NCBI RefSeq assembly: GCF_011758745.1
Contig: NZ_JAANOV010000001.1
Location: forward strand, 4,154,001 to 4,218,000
Source: Amycolatopsis granulosa
GTDB lineage: Bacteria; Actinomycetota; Actinomycetes; Mycobacteriales; Pseudonocardiaceae
Direction: 5' to 3'
Length of the DNA stretch: 64,000 bases
Positions within the stretch are counted from its first letter, which is position 1; the number at the start of each line of letters is the position of its first letter. The notes beneath the pieces were generated by a model. The model ran no database searches. It was not told the origin of the DNA and was given only the letters and a program-made list of their open reading frames with translations. The position numbers and the translations under genes were made by a program. Below, in pieces: positions 25,257 through 34,981 of this stretch.

Positions 25257-25994
25257 ATGCCGGACCCGGAGACCCCCGCGGCGGGGGAAGAACACCCAGG
25301 CCACGAGGACGGCGCCGGGCCGGGAAAGCGGGCCCGGAAGAAGCGCTCGTTCTGGGTCGAACTGCCGATCCTGCTCGTCGTGGCGCTCGCGCTGGCGTTC
25401 GTGTTCCAGCACTTCCTGGGGCGGGTCTACACGATTCCGTCGAGCTCGATGGAGACCACGCTGCACGGCTGCGAGGGGTGCTACGGCGACAAGGTCTTCG
25501 TCGACAAGATCACCTTCGACTTCACCAGCCCCGCACAAGGTGACGTCGTGGTGTTCAAGGGCCCCGACGGGTGGGAGACGAACGAGGCGTCCACCGAGCG
25601 CTCGGACAACGCGGTGTTGCGATTCCTGCAGAACGTCGGATCGGCGTTCGGATTGGCGCCGCCGGACGAGCGGGACTTCGTGAAGCGGATCATCGCCACC
25701 GGCGGCCAGACCGTCCAGTGCTGCGACGACCGCAACCGGGTCCTGGTGGACGGCAAGCCGCTGGACGAGCCGTACCTGCACTGGGAGGACCCCCATCGCC
25801 AGTGGCAGGTATCGTTCCCGCCGGTCCGGGTTCCGGACGGCTACGTCTGGGTCATGGGCGACAACCGCAACAATTCGTGCGACTCACGCTGCAAACCGCA
25901 CAACGGGCCCAAGGGCGTCGTCCCGGTGGACAACATCATCGGCAAGGTCCGCTTGATCGTGCTCCCGCCCAGCCGGTGGGGCACCGTCCACTAG
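25257..25994 (+). CDS. lepB: Signal peptidase I
   Basis: A 245-residue type I signal peptidase cleaving Sec and Tat signal peptides at the outer membrane face. One N-terminal transmembrane helix (~33-53), catalytic Ser64 in PSSSM, catalytic Lys143 in FVKRIIATGG, and the GDNRNNSCDSR box are all intact. An insertion of about 35 residues between boxes and four extra Cys (CEGC, CC) are seen. ATG at 25257 lies seven nt after TAGGCT (25244-25249): leaderless. The stop shares the palindrome CTAG (25991-25994) with the convergent cvnD stop. Confidence 0.94.
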   Translation: MPDPETPAAGEEHPGHEDGAGPGKRARKKRSFWVELPILLVVALALAFVFQHFLGRVYTIPSSSMETTLHGCEGCYGDKVFVDKITFDFTSPAQGDVVVFKGPDGWETNEASTERSDNAVLRFLQNVGSAFGLAPPDERDFVKRIIATGGQTVQCCDDRNRVLVDGKPLDEPYLHWEDPHRQWQVSFPPVRVPDGYVWVMGDNRNNSCDSRCKPHNGPKGVVPVDNIIGKVRLIVLPPSRWGTVH

Positions 25995-26581
25995 CGACGG
26001 ACCGGCGCCGCCTGCGCCATGAGGTGCTGCAGGAGGATCACCAGCACCTGCTTGGTGGATTCACGGTCCCGCGCGTCGCACAACAGGATCGGGACGGTGC
26101 CGTCCAGTTCGAGCGCCGCGCGGACCTCCTCGGTGCCGTACCGGTGGGCGTTGTCGAAGCAGTTCACCGCCACCACGAACGGCAGGCCGCGCCGCTCGAA
26201 GAAGTCCACGGCCGGGAAGCAGCTCTCCAGCCGGCGCGTGTCGGCCAGCACCACGGCGCCCAGCGCGCCCTGCGCGAGCTCGTCCCACATGAACCAGAAC
26301 CGGTCCTGCCCCGGCGTGCCGAACAGGTAGAGGATCAGCTCCGGGTTGATCGTGATGCGGCCGAAGTCCAGCGCCACGGTCGTGGTGGTCTTCCGCTCCA
26401 CGCCGGTCAGGTCGTCCACCCCGGCGGACGCCTGGGTGATCGACTCCTCCGTGCGCAGTGGGGAGATCTCGCTCACCGACCCGACCATGGTGGTCTTGCC
26501 GACCCCGAAGCCGCCGGCGATCAGCAGTTTCACCACGGTGGCGGTGACGTTCCGCCGGGGCTCAGAGCCTGCGAATGCCAT
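25991..26581 (-). CDS. cvnD: Conservon GTP/ATP-binding protein CvnD
   Basis: A 196-residue small GTPase-like protein (MglA/Arf-type) forming the last conservon gene. P-loop GGFGVGKTT at 23-31; LYLFGTPGQDRFWFMWDEL covers the G3 region, with DxxG replaced by FGTPGQ as usual for CvnD; NCFD replaces NKxD. It overlaps cvnC by 20 nt, implying coupled translation. Conservon modules assemble a membrane complex with CvnA kinase, CvnB roadblock and CvnC, resembling eukaryotic G-protein signalling. Confidence 0.92.
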   Translation of the reverse strand: MAFAGSEPRRNVTATVVKLLIAGGFGVGKTTMVGSVSEISPLRTEESITQASAGVDDLTGVERKTTTTVALDFGRITINPELILYLFGTPGQDRFWFMWDELAQGALGAVVLADTRRLESCFPAVDFFERRGLPFVVAVNCFDNAHRYGTEEVRAALELDGTVPILLCDARDRESTKQVLVILLQHLMAQAAPVRR

Positions 26582-26939
26582 CGAGAACCGCCTGGAGTAC
26601 GTGTTGGTCCGGGGTGTGGGAGACGGGCTGGGACGTCCGGTAGATCACCTGACCGCGCTCGATGAGGTCGGCCAGCAGCACCTTCACGATCGGCACCGGC
26701 AGGTCCAGGTGCGCGGCGACCTCGGCGACCGACAGCGGCCGCTGGCACAACCGCACGATCCGGGCGTACTCCGGCGCCATCGTCGCGGCCTCGGCCGGAC
26801 CGGGCAGCGCCACCACGAGGGACAGCAGCTGCAGGCCGGGGTCACCGGCGCGGGTGCGGCCGCCGGTGATCGTGTACGGCCGGGCGATCGGACCGGCCGC
26901 GTCATCGAACCAGGTGTCGTCGTCCCGTGAGGTCATCAT
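26562..26939 (-). CDS. cvnC: Conservon protein CvnC (DUF742)
   Basis: A 125-residue DUF742 protein. RPYTITGGRTR near the N-terminus is the family hallmark, followed by a winged-helix-like C-terminal part (LSVAEVAAHLDLPVPIVKVLLADL), suggesting nucleic-acid or protein binding. Two consecutive ATGs (26939 and 26936) overlap the cvnB stop (ATGA). It is the third gene of the cvnABCD operon. Confidence 0.92.
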   Translation of the reverse strand: MMTSRDDDTWFDDAAGPIARPYTITGGRTRAGDPGLQLLSLVVALPGPAEAATMAPEYARIVRLCQRPLSVAEVAAHLDLPVPIVKVLLADLIERGQVIYRTSQPVSHTPDQHVLQAVLDGIRRL

Positions 26940-27346
26940 GGCGCACTTTGCGGCTCAACCCGTGGCGCGGCGCTCAGCGCGGCACCGACCCGCTTGACCA
27001 TCGTGTTCATCGCGTACGCGACCAGACCCATGTCGACGTCCTCGGCGGTCAGCAGCGCGAGGCAGGCACCGTGCCCGGCGGCGGTGACGAACAGGAACGC
27101 GTGCTCCATCTCGACGATGGTCTGGCGCACCGCACCGCCGCCGAAGTGGCGCCCGGTTCCCTTGGCGAGGCTCTGGAACGCCGACGCGACCGCCGACAGG
27201 TGCTCACCGTCCTCTTCGGACAGGTTGGTGGACCTGCCGATGAGCAGGCCGTCGGCCGACAGCACGACGGCCCGGTCCGCGCCGACCACCTGCTGGAGGA
27301 GGTCGTCGAGGAGCCAGTCCAGCTCGTTGATTCCCGCGTGCGTCAC
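26936..27346 (-). CDS. cvnB: Conservon roadblock/LC7 protein CvnB
   Basis: A 136-residue roadblock/LC7-fold protein, normally the GTPase-activating or scaffold partner of CvnD. LDWLLDDLLQQVVGADRAVVLSADGLL (split as LDWLLDDLLQQV, RAVVLSADGLLIG) is the family N-terminal helix-strand; GACLALLT the last strand. It overlaps cvnA by four nt (27343-27346) and cvnC by four. Confidence 0.93.
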   Translation of the reverse strand: MTHAGINELDWLLDDLLQQVVGADRAVVLSADGLLIGRSTNLSEEDGEHLSAVASAFQSLAKGTGRHFGGGAVRQTIVEMEHAFLFVTAAGHGACLALLTAEDVDMGLVAYAMNTMVKRVGAALSAAPRVEPQSAP

Positions 27347-29871
27347 GTGTGCTCTCCCGGAACGTCGGTGGTGCTCGGATCCTGTTCGCGAGCGCGGCGG
27401 GTGCCCTGCTGGAACGCCGAGAGCCTGCTGCGGGCGTGCTCCGGGCTGTCCGCGGGCATCGGGCTGTGGCCGGTGGCGGTGAGGGTCGGGGCCGGCTCGT
27501 CCTTTCTCAACTGCGGGGCCAGGTTCTGCTGCCGCCGGCGGCGCGGTAGCGGCGGGCGATCGGGCGGGATCGGTCCGGCGTGCTGCGCCCGGACCTGCGG
27601 TGGCCGGGTGTCGACCGGTACGCGCTGGTCCAGCGGCGGACGCGCCGGAGCATGCGCGCGTTGCGGCGGTGTGTGCTGCTGGGGTGTGTGCTGCTGGGGT
27701 CCGGTGGCGGCGGCCGGAACGGCGGGGCGGAACAGGTCCCCCCGCGTCTCCGCGTGCCGGACCGGCGCGGGTGGCTCGGGCGGGGTGCCGGTCTCCGCCG
27801 GCCGGCGGTGGGCGACCGGCGCCTCCTCGGGCAGCGGGGCGAGCAGTTCGGACCGGACGAGCACGATCGCGCGGGTGCCGCCGTAGGCGGACTCCCGCAG
27901 CGTGACCGAAATCCCGTGCCGGGCGGCCAGGCGCGCGACCACGAACAGGCCGAGGCGCGGCTCCGCGGACAGCGCCATCACGCTGAAGTCGGGGGGCTCC
28001 CGCAGCATCGCGTTGAGCTGTTCGGCCTGCTCCGGCTCGATGCCGAGGCCCTGGTCCTCGATCTCGACGACCACGCCTCTGCCCACGACGTCACCGAACA
28101 CCTCGACCCGGGAGTTCGGTGGCGAGAACGAGGTGGCGTTGTCCAGCAGCTCGGCGAGCAGGTGCACCAGGTCGGCCACGACCGGGCCGGCGACCGCGAC
28201 GTCGGGCAGCCTGCCGACGCTGACACGCGCGTAGTCCTCGGTCTCGCCGGTGGCGCCACGCACCAGTTCGGCGAGCGCGACCGGGTTGCGCCACTGCCGT
28301 CCCGGCCGCTCGCCGCCGAGGATGATCAGGTTCTCCGCGTTGCGGCGCGCACGTGTGGACAGGTGGTCCAGGCGGAACAGCACGTCCAGCTGGTCCGGGT
28401 CCTCCTGCTTGCGCTCGGCCTCGTCGAGCGCCTTGAGCTGCCGGTGCACCAGCACCTGGCTGCGGTGGGCGATGTTGAGGAAGACCTTCTTGGTGCCTTC
28501 CCGCGTCCTGGCTTCGTCCACGGCCGCCGCGATCGCCGTCTGCTGCGCCTTGTTGAAGGCGTCGGCGACCTGGCCGATCTCGTCGTCGCCGTGGTCCAGC
28601 AGCGCCACCTCGGAGTCGGTGTCGACGGCCTCGCCGGACCGCACCCGCTCGACCAGCCGCGGGAGCTGCGTCTCGGCGGCCTCCAGGGTCTCCGCGCGCA
28701 GGCGCCGCAGCCGCCGGATCAGCCGGCCGGACAGGCGCCGGGCGACGAGGAACACCGCGAGCGACACGATCAGCGCGGCGGCGCCGGCGATGATCGAGGT
28801 GACCAGCGTGCGGTTCCCGTTGTCCAGGCCGACCTGGGTGGCGTTGGAACTCTGCTCGATGTAGAGGTTCATCAGCGCGTTCCCGACCTGGGTGGCGGCG
28901 TCACGCCACTGCGCCTCGGGCACCGGCAGCGCGTCGTGGTTGCCGTGGAGGAATGCGCTTTCCACCGCGCTGAGCGTCGTCCAGGCGGGACTGGCCAGCA
29001 GCGCGTCGTACTTCGCACGCACCGAGGGGATCATCTGCGGCGCGGCCACCTCCAGTTCGGCGTGGTACGCGCCGATCTGGCCGATGTAGGTGCGGAACTC
29101 CTCCTCGGACAGGCCGCGGCCGGCGATGCCCGCCGCCGCCAGCGCGTCCCCGCGGGACATCGCGTCGGCCGCGGTGAACAGCGGCATCGCGGTGACCCGG
29201 AGGAACGCGGTCCGGCCGTCCGGCGCGCCTTCGGCCACGCCGTTGAGCCCGTTGGCGAACTCGTCGATGATGCGGTTGTAGAAGGTGTAGGCGTCGAGCG
29301 GCGTGGCTTGCCGGGTGTCCACGCGCTGCCGCATCTCGGGCAGCTGGGCGAAGTTCGCGCTGGTCCTGGCGATGCTCTGCCGCACCGGCTCGGGCGCGTC
29401 GCCGACCATGTCCTGCAGGACGGAGGCCATGCGGGCGGCCGTGGCGTCGGTTCGGGCGCGTGCCTGGACGAGATCCGGGCCGGGTGTGCTGTTGCTCGCC
29501 ACCGTGCGCAGGGTCAGCACGCGTTCGGCGCGCACCGCGCCGAAGAAGAGGGCACCCGGCTCGGCCGAGTCGTGCACCTTGGTCGCGAACTCGCGTGCGC
29601 CGACCGCCTGCGCGACCAGGTAACCCGCGAGCGCCACGCCCGCGAGCAGCAGGGCGACGCTGGGCACGATCGCGATCGCGAGCACCCTCGACCGGATCGA
29701 AGCACGCCGCTTACGTGATCCGAATACCTTTTCCAACGCTCTGAGGAGCCTTCCCGCAACTCGATGTGATGACCTCCGCCCCCGGACCGGAGTTTGCACC
29801 GCGCGCACGAACCACGGGGGTTGTGCAACCGGGAGAGTGAACCAGTCCGGACAAGTACGAGTCAACTTCAC
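27343..29871 (-). CDS. cvnA: Conservon sensor histidine kinase CvnA (nitrate-sensor-like domain)
   Basis: A membrane histidine-kinase-like protein of up to 842 residues. TM1 (~63-87) and TM2 (~357-380) flank a large extracytoplasmic helical domain of the NIT (nitrate/nitrite sensing) type. HAMP and dimerisation regions follow ([21 protein letters not shown]), then a HATPase_c domain ([14 protein letters not shown]-box; [12 protein letters not shown]1; [16 protein letters not shown]). The last ~150 residues are a Pro/His/Gln-rich disordered tail. GTG at 29871 has a poor ribosome site; a GTG at about residue 22 or a TTG near residue 46 (after GGGAAGG) are alternatives. First gene of a complete conservon. 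Confidence 0.88.
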   Translation of the reverse strand: MKLTRTCPDWFTLPVAQPPWFVRAVQTPVRGRRSSHRVAGRLLRALEKVFGSRKRRASIRSRVLAIAIVPSVALLLAGVALAGYLVAQAVGAREFATKVHDSAEPGALFFGAVRAERVLTLRTVASNSTPGPDLVQARARTDATAARMASVLQDMVGDAPEPVRQSIARTSANFAQLPEMRQRVDTRQATPLDAYTFYNRIIDEFANGLNGVAEGAPDGRTAFLRVTAMPLFTAADAMSRGDALAAAGIAGRGLSEEEFRTYIGQIGAYHAELEVAAPQMIPSVRAKYDALLASPAWTTLSAVESAFLHGNHDALPVPEAQWRDAATQVGNALMNLYIEQSSNATQVGLDNGNRTLVTSIIAGAAALIVSLAVFLVARRLSGRLIRRLRRLRAETLEAAETQLPRLVERVRSGEAVDTDSEVALLDHGDDEIGQVADAFNKAQQTAIAAAVDEARTREGTKKVFLNIAHRSQVLVHRQLKALDEAERKQEDPDQLDVLFRLDHLSTRARRNAENLIILGGERPGRQWRNPVALAELVRGATGETEDYARVSVGRLPDVAVAGPVVADLVHLLAELLDNATSFSPPNSRVEVFGDVVGRGVVVEIEDQGLGIEPEQAEQLNAMLREPPDFSVMALSAEPRLGLFVVARLAARHGISVTLRESAYGGTRAIVLVRSELLAPLPEEAPVAHRRPAETGTPPEPPAPVRHAETRGDLFRPAVPAAATGPQQHTPQQHTPPQRAHAPARPPLDQRVPVDTRPPQVRAQHAGPIPPDRPPLPRRRRQQNLAPQLRKDEPAPTLTATGHSPMPADSPEHARSRLSAFQQGTRRAREQDPSTTDVPGEHT

Positions 29872-30240
29872 GTTCCGTCCGCAATCGACGCCGCACCGTG
29901 GAGAAGTCGTTCACCCCGCGGATGTTGTCGCCGGTGGATGAGATCTCGTTACCGCTCGCGCGGCCGGATGGTCCGGGTGGTTGCTCCGGATGGCCGTAGC
30001 CTCCGCGATTACCCGGTGTGCCGAACCGGATTCCAGCGCCGGCCCCCCAGCGCCCGCGCCCGGTCCGAGGGGGCCGCACTGTTGATCAGGTTGTGGCCCG
30101 GTGCGCGGGGTGGCAGACACCGGCCCGCCGGGCCGAACCAGGTTCGCCGGCGCCGGTTCTGCCGGAATGATGCGGGCCGGGACTCTTCATCCGGTTTCTT
30201 CGGGTGGTTTCCCGGCAATTCCGGTGCGAGGATCCCTGAT
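29872..30240. other. 369-nt divergent intergenic region
   Basis: This gap separates cvnA (minus) from the MFS gene (plus) and must hold both promoters. I see no convincing ORF, RNA gene or repeat; GC-rich inverted segments occur (for example around CCGGCCCGCCGGGCCG near 30120) but without clear terminator shape. If the true cvnA start is internal, the gap is up to 140 nt longer. Confidence 0.5.
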
Positions 30241-31533
30241 ATGGCGAAGCAGCCTCTGACCACGGATCAGCGGAACTCGTTCCTGGCCGCCGTGCTCGGC
30301 TGGACGATGGACGCTTTCGACTACTTCATCGTCGTGTTCGTTTACGCCGACATCGCAAAAACCTTCGGAATGGGGAAGTCCGAGGTCGCGTTCATCACCA
30401 CCGCGACGCTGATCATGCGTCCGGTGGGAGCGCTGATCTTCGGGCTCTGGGCGGACCGGGTGGGCCGTCGTATTCCCTTGATGGTGGATGTCGCGTTCTA
30501 CTCCGTTGTCGGTTTCGCGTGTGCCTTCGCGCCGAACTTCACGGTGCTGCTGGTCCTGCGGATGCTGTACGGCATCGGAATGGGCGGCGAATGGGGCCTG
30601 GGCGCCGCGCTGGCGATGGAGAAGATCCCGGTCGCCCGCCGCGGATTCTTCTCCGGGCTCCTGCAGGAGGGCTACTCCTTCGGCTACCTGCTCGCGTCCC
30701 TGGCCTCGCTGGTCGTGCTGCACTGGGCCGGACTGTCCTGGCGGTGGCTGTTCGGGCTGAGCATCGTCCCCGCGCTGATCAGCCTGATCATCCGGTCGCG
30801 GGTCAAGGAGTCCGAGGCGTGGGAGCGCGCCCAGCAGCGCATGCGCGTGACGCGCACCTCGATCCGCGACATCCTGCTCGACCCGAAGATCATCCGCCGG
30901 TTCGTCTACCTGGTCCTGCTGATGACCGCGTTCAACTGGATGAGCCACGGAACGCAGGACGTCTACCCGACCTTCCTGTCCGCCCACACCAACGGCGGCG
31001 CCGGGTTGTCCAGCACCACCGCCAGCTGGATCGCCGTCATCTACAACATCGGCGCGATCATCGGCGGGCTGGTCTTCGGGTCGCTGTCCGAACGGTTCGG
31101 CCGCCGGTACACGATCGCGTTCTGCGCGGTGCTCGCACTACCCATCGTGCCGCTGTTCGCGTTCTCGAGGACCGCCGCGCTGCTGTGCCTCGGGTCGTTC
31201 CTGATGCAGGTCATGGTGCAGGGCGCCTGGGGTGTGATCCCGGCCCACCTCACGGAGATGTCGCCGGACGCGATCCGCGGGTTCTACCCGGGCGTGACCT
31301 ACCAGCTGGGCAACTGCCTGGCCGCGTTCAACCTGCCCATCCAGGAGGCCCTCGCGTCCACGCACGGGTATCCGTTCGCGCTGGCCGCGACGATCGTCCC
31401 GGTGCTGGTCGTCGTCACCGTGCTGACCCTGGTGGGCAAGGAGGCCAAGGGCGTCACGTTCGGCGCCGCCGGCGCGGACGTTCCCGCGCTGGGGCTGGCG
31501 CACGGTGGGGACGGCGAAGGCCGCCGCAGCTGA
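30241..31533 (+). CDS. MFS transporter, SHS/lactate-type carboxylate permease
   Basis: A 430-residue 12-TM major facilitator. [19 protein letters not shown] in TM1, the loop2-3 motif ADRVGRR, and the second-half [10 protein letters not shown] are visible. The TM1 D-x-F-D motif and overall length resemble the SHS family (sialate/lactate:H+ symporters such as JEN1-like bacterial permeases). Substrate is probably a small monocarboxylate; I cannot narrow it. ATG 30241 is preceded by GAGGATCCCTGAT. It is convergent with, and only four nt from, the DivIVA-like gene end. Confidence 0.85.
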   Translation: MAKQPLTTDQRNSFLAAVLGWTMDAFDYFIVVFVYADIAKTFGMGKSEVAFITTATLIMRPVGALIFGLWADRVGRRIPLMVDVAFYSVVGFACAFAPNFTVLLVLRMLYGIGMGGEWGLGAALAMEKIPVARRGFFSGLLQEGYSFGYLLASLASLVVLHWAGLSWRWLFGLSIVPALISLIIRSRVKESEAWERAQQRMRVTRTSIRDILLDPKIIRRFVYLVLLMTAFNWMSHGTQDVYPTFLSAHTNGGAGLSSTTASWIAVIYNIGAIIGGLVFGSLSERFGRRYTIAFCAVLALPIVPLFAFSRTAALLCLGSFLMQVMVQGAWGVIPAHLTEMSPDAIRGFYPGVTYQLGNCLAAFNLPIQEALASTHGYPFALAATIVPVLVVVTVLTLVGKEAKGVTFGAAGADVPALGLAHGGDGEGRRS

Positions 31534-31537
31534 CCGG

Positions 31538-32731
31538 CTACTTCGCCGACTGCGGCCGCTTCGTGGGCGGCTGCTGCTGCTCGCCGCGGGCAGCCGGGCC
31601 GGCGAGCGCGGCGGGTGGCTTGCCGGTCGCCGCGGTGGCACCACCGGGCTTGCCCGGCGCCGCCTGGCCCGCGCCACCGGGGGCCGCCTGCGGGGCGGCG
31701 AACACCTTGGTCGCCGCCGAATCCCCGCCACCGGGCGCGCCACCGCCCGCCGGGGGAACCGGGCCGGATCCGGGCGCGGGCGGCGCCACCGGCGCTACCG
31801 TCTTCGTCGCCTCACCGGCGGGCTCCTCCGCCGGGTGGCTCATGTCCACCACGGACTCTTCCCGCAGCGGCTCCAGCGCGGACTGGCTGCGCGCCAGCAC
31901 CTCGTCGGTCTTGCGGAGCCGTCCGGCGACCTCCGCGCTGATCCGCGACAGCCGCTCGACGAGTTCCCGCGCCTCGCGCTCGCGTTGCTCCGCCCGCGCC
32001 GTCGCGTCCTCGACCAGTGCTCGCGCCCGCGCGGTCGCTTCGTCGACGAGCCGCTTCGCCTCGGCCGTCGCCTCCGCGATGCGGCGTTCGGCTTGCTGCT
32101 TGCTCGCCGTCTGCTGGTCCGCGATGTGCTTCTCCAGCGCGGCCCGCTGCGACGCCATCGACTGCTCGAAGTCGTGCTGCACGGTGCGGCGCTTGCGCTC
32201 GGCCTCGATGTCCAGCTGGGTGCGCCGCCGCGTCGCCTCGGCCGTCAGCCGCTCGACCTCGGCCTTGGTCGCCTCCAGCGCGCGCTTGTGCTCGGCCTGC
32301 AGGGCCTGCCCGTGCGAGTCCAGCTCGGACAGCAGGTTCTGGTACCGCTCCCGCAGCTTCCCGGACAGCTCGGTGGTCGCGCTCCAGTGTTCCTCCGCGG
32401 CGACCTGCGCCCGGGACGTGATCTCCTCGGCGCGCATCTCGGCCAGCTCCACGGTGCGCTGCATGCGCTCGTCGAGGTCCTCGATCCGCTCCGGCGGCCG
32501 CTTGAGCTCCTCGACGCGGTTGCGCAGCCGCGCGATCTCGCCGCGCGCGCCCTCCAGCTCCCGCGACAGGTTGTTCGCCTGGGTCATCGCGTTGTCGCGA
32601 TCCGCGATCACCCGGCGCAGGTTCGCCTCGACGTGGTCCAGGTACTGCAGCACCTGGCCACGGTCGAAGCCGTGCCACACCTGGTTGTACTCACGCCTCA
32701 ACGGCAGCAGGCTGTCGCGTTCGGAGACCAT
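31538..32731 (-). CDS. DivIVA/cellulose-binding-like coiled-coil protein
   Basis: A ~397-residue protein of long coiled coil. The N-terminal LRREYNQVWHGFDRGQVLQYLDHVEANL is DivIVA-like (split: REYNQVWHGFDRGQ, LQYLDHVEANL), followed by ~250 residues of heptads (RELEGARGEIARLRNRVEEL onward) and a Pro/Ala/Gly-rich tail ending PPTKRPQSAK. Such proteins organise poles, septa or growth zones in actinobacteria (Wag31/FilP/Scy-like), and some are annotated cellulose-binding. ATG 32731 is favoured over GTG 32752; neither has a strong ribosome site. Confidence 0.78.
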   Translation of the reverse strand: MVSERDSLLPLRREYNQVWHGFDRGQVLQYLDHVEANLRRVIADRDNAMTQANNLSRELEGARGEIARLRNRVEELKRPPERIEDLDERMQRTVELAEMRAEEITSRAQVAAEEHWSATTELSGKLRERYQNLLSELDSHGQALQAEHKRALEATKAEVERLTAEATRRRTQLDIEAERKRRTVQHDFEQSMASQRAALEKHIADQQTASKQQAERRIAEATAEAKRLVDEATARARALVEDATARAEQREREARELVERLSRISAEVAGRLRKTDEVLARSQSALEPLREESVVDMSHPAEEPAGEATKTVAPVAPPAPGSGPVPPAGGGAPGGGDSAATKVFAAPQAAPGGAGQAAPGKPGGATAATGKPPAALAGPAARGEQQQPPTKRPQSAK

Positions 32732-32790
32732 GGCAGAACCGTACCCGCGCACAGCGTGTTAACACCGTCAGGCCGCGGCCGGTGTGTCAC

Positions 32791-34785
32791 TCACCAGTGG
32801 AATCCCCTGGTCAGCTTGATCAGTGCGTTCGCCGCCCGGGACAGGTGCCGCTCGCCCTTGCCGATGCGCAGCTCGCCGCCGCCGCCGGCCGCGGCCGAGT
32901 CGGGGAAGACCCGGTACCCCTCGTAGGCGATCGCGTCGACCAGGCCGGGCAACAGCGTGTAGGCCGCCTGGATCAGGTACCCCTCCGGGGTGCCGATGTG
33001 CTTGGGCCGGTTCTTCAGCGCCCGCACCACCATGGCCGCGGCCTGGTCCGGGGATTTCGTCGGGAACGCGTCGTAGATCTTCGTCGGCCGGATCATCGGC
33101 GTGCGGACCAGCGGCATGTGGATGGTGGTGAAGGTGATGCCGTCGCCGTGCGTCTCGGTCGCGGCGATCTTGCTGAAGTAGTCCAGTGCCGCCTTCGACG
33201 CGACGTAGGCGGAAAAGCGCGGCGCGATGCCCTGCACCCCGATCGACGAGACGTTGACGATGTGCCCGAACTTCCGCTCCGCCATGTGCGGCAGCACCGC
33301 GAGGATCAGCCGCACCGCGCCGAAGTAGTTGATCGCCATCGCGCGCTCGTAGTCGTGGAAGCGGTCGAGGGACAGCTTGATCGAGCGCCGGATCGACCGG
33401 CCGGCGTTGTTCACCAGCATGTCGATGCGGCCGTGGTCGGCCAGCATCTGGTCGACGATCTTGCGCACGGCCTCCTCGTCGGTGAGGTCCGCCGGGTAGA
33501 CCGAGGCGGACCCGCCGGCGGCGATGATCTCGTCCCGGACCTCCGCCAGCTCCGCCTCCCGGCGGGCGACGAGCAGTGGCACCCCGCCCTCCGCGGCGAC
33601 CTTCAGCGCGGTCGCCCGCCCGATGCCGGACGACGCGCCGGTGATGATCACGCGGCGGCCGTCCAGCTCGCCGCGCGGGCCGTGCTTGCGCGCGCGGAAC
33701 GGGTCCAGGTGCTCGCGCCAGTACCGCCACAGCACCGGCGCGTAGTCCTCGATCCGCGGCACGTCGATCCCGGCAGCTGCCAGCTCCTTGCGGGTCGCGG
33801 CGGAGGCGAAGACCGACGGGAACGACAGCGTGTCGAGCAGGACGGCCGGGATGCCCAGGCGCTCCAGGAACGCGTCCCGGGTGATCGTGAACCCGGGCAC
33901 GTGCTCGCTCAGCCGGGCCAGCGCCAGCAGGCCGCGGGAGAGCCGCCGGTCGAGTTCCAGGTTGATCGTCGGCGCGCCGGCCGCGCGAGCGAACGCGTTG
34001 TAGACGCACACCACCGACTGCGGTTCGGGGCTGACCAGGTGGAACGCCCGCCCGTCCAGCCCGGGCCGGACGACGAGTTCCAGCAGCGCCCTGGCCACGT
34101 AGTCGACGGGGACGATGTTCGTGTCGCCCAGGCCGGGTCCGGCGAGCGGCACGTCCGGCAGCGCGGCGAGCCTGCTGATCGCGGGGAACAGGTAGTACGG
34201 CCCGTCGATCTTGTCCATCTCGCCGGTCTGCGAGTGGCCCACCACCACGGCGGGCCGGTACACCCGCCACGGCACCTCGGACTGCTGCCGGACGATCCGC
34301 TCGGCCTCGAACTTCGTCCGGTGGTACGGGGTTGGCAGGCGCTGGCCGACGTCGAACATCTCCTCGGTGAACACGCCCTCGTGGTCACCGGCCACGGCCA
34401 CGGACGAGACGTGGTGCAGGCAGCCGGCGCCGATGTCGGCCGCCAGTCCGAGCACGTGCCGGGTGCCGTCGACGTTGGCCTTGACGCTGGTCGCGTCGTC
34501 GGCGGTGAGGTCGTACAGCGCGGCGAGGTGCACCAGCCCGTCCACCTTGCCGCGCAGCCCCGCGCGCACGTCCTCGCCGACGCCCAGGCCCTCGCGGCCG
34601 ATGTCGCCGTCGACGAGCGTGACCTTCTCCGGGTGCGGCCAGCCGCTGACCAGGTCGGTCAGCCGCTCCCGCGACTTCTCGCGCACCAGGAGGAACACCC
34701 GCTCGACGTCCTCCCGCGCGAGCAGCAGCGGGGTGAACTGGCGCCCGATCAGCCCGGTGGCCCCCGTGACGAGATACCCGGTCAT
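32791..34785 (-). CDS. Two-domain fatty acyl reductase / SDR fusion (Acr1-like)
   Basis: A 664-residue fusion of two Rossmann oxidoreductases. The N-terminal half resembles the NAD-dependent epimerase/thioester-reductase fold (TGATGLIG at 7-14, YHRTK at 154-158). The C-terminal half is a classical SDR (TGASSGIG at 382-389, NNAG at 459-462, YVASK at 527-531). This architecture matches mycobacterial fatty acyl-CoA reductases reducing acyl chains to alcohols for wax esters, from memory. ATG at 34785 follows GGAGGGCAGGTAC. Both NAD(P) sites look intact. Substrate chain length is unknown. Confidence 0.85.
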   Translation of the reverse strand: MTGYLVTGATGLIGRQFTPLLLAREDVERVFLLVREKSRERLTDLVSGWPHPEKVTLVDGDIGREGLGVGEDVRAGLRGKVDGLVHLAALYDLTADDATSVKANVDGTRHVLGLAADIGAGCLHHVSSVAVAGDHEGVFTEEMFDVGQRLPTPYHRTKFEAERIVRQQSEVPWRVYRPAVVVGHSQTGEMDKIDGPYYLFPAISRLAALPDVPLAGPGLGDTNIVPVDYVARALLELVVRPGLDGRAFHLVSPEPQSVVCVYNAFARAAGAPTINLELDRRLSRGLLALARLSEHVPGFTITRDAFLERLGIPAVLLDTLSFPSVFASAATRKELAAAGIDVPRIEDYAPVLWRYWREHLDPFRARKHGPRGELDGRRVIITGASSGIGRATALKVAAEGGVPLLVARREAELAEVRDEIIAAGGSASVYPADLTDEEAVRKIVDQMLADHGRIDMLVNNAGRSIRRSIKLSLDRFHDYERAMAINYFGAVRLILAVLPHMAERKFGHIVNVSSIGVQGIAPRFSAYVASKAALDYFSKIAATETHGDGITFTTIHMPLVRTPMIRPTKIYDAFPTKSPDQAAAMVVRALKNRPKHIGTPEGYLIQAAYTLLPGLVDAIAYEGYRVFPDSAAAGGGGELRIGKGERHLSRAANALIKLTRGFHW

Positions 34786-34895
34786 GTACCTGCCCTCCGC
34801 CGTGCCTGCCCCGACCGGCTGCATTGTGCGTCAGCGCGGCGGGCCTTGACCACAGTCCTAGTCCACGGGGTTCCCGCGGTGATCACCGGGCGAGG

Positions 34896-34911
34896 GTAAA
34901 GTTGTCTTTAC
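34896..34911. promoter_or_regulatory. Perfect inverted repeat GTAAAG-n4-CTTTAC before the Bax-inhibitor gene
   Basis: GTAAAG (34896-34901) and CTTTAC (34906-34911) flank TTGT and are immediately followed by TTGACG (34912-34917), a -35-like hexamer. This is a typical repressor-operator position, ~70 nt upstream of the next gene. The cognate regulator is not in the window. Confidence 0.5.
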
Positions 34912-34981
34912 TTGACGGGAACCGGCAGGGCGCTGCCGACGTTGAACCCGATGCAGGTGCCAGTAGATCCAGGAGGATCAG

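Noticed and set aside
27580..29718. 712-codon open frame antisense to cvnA
   Set aside because: Arg/Gly/Val/His-rich product without domains; the opposite strand has an intact kinase with matching overlaps. A codon-bias shadow.
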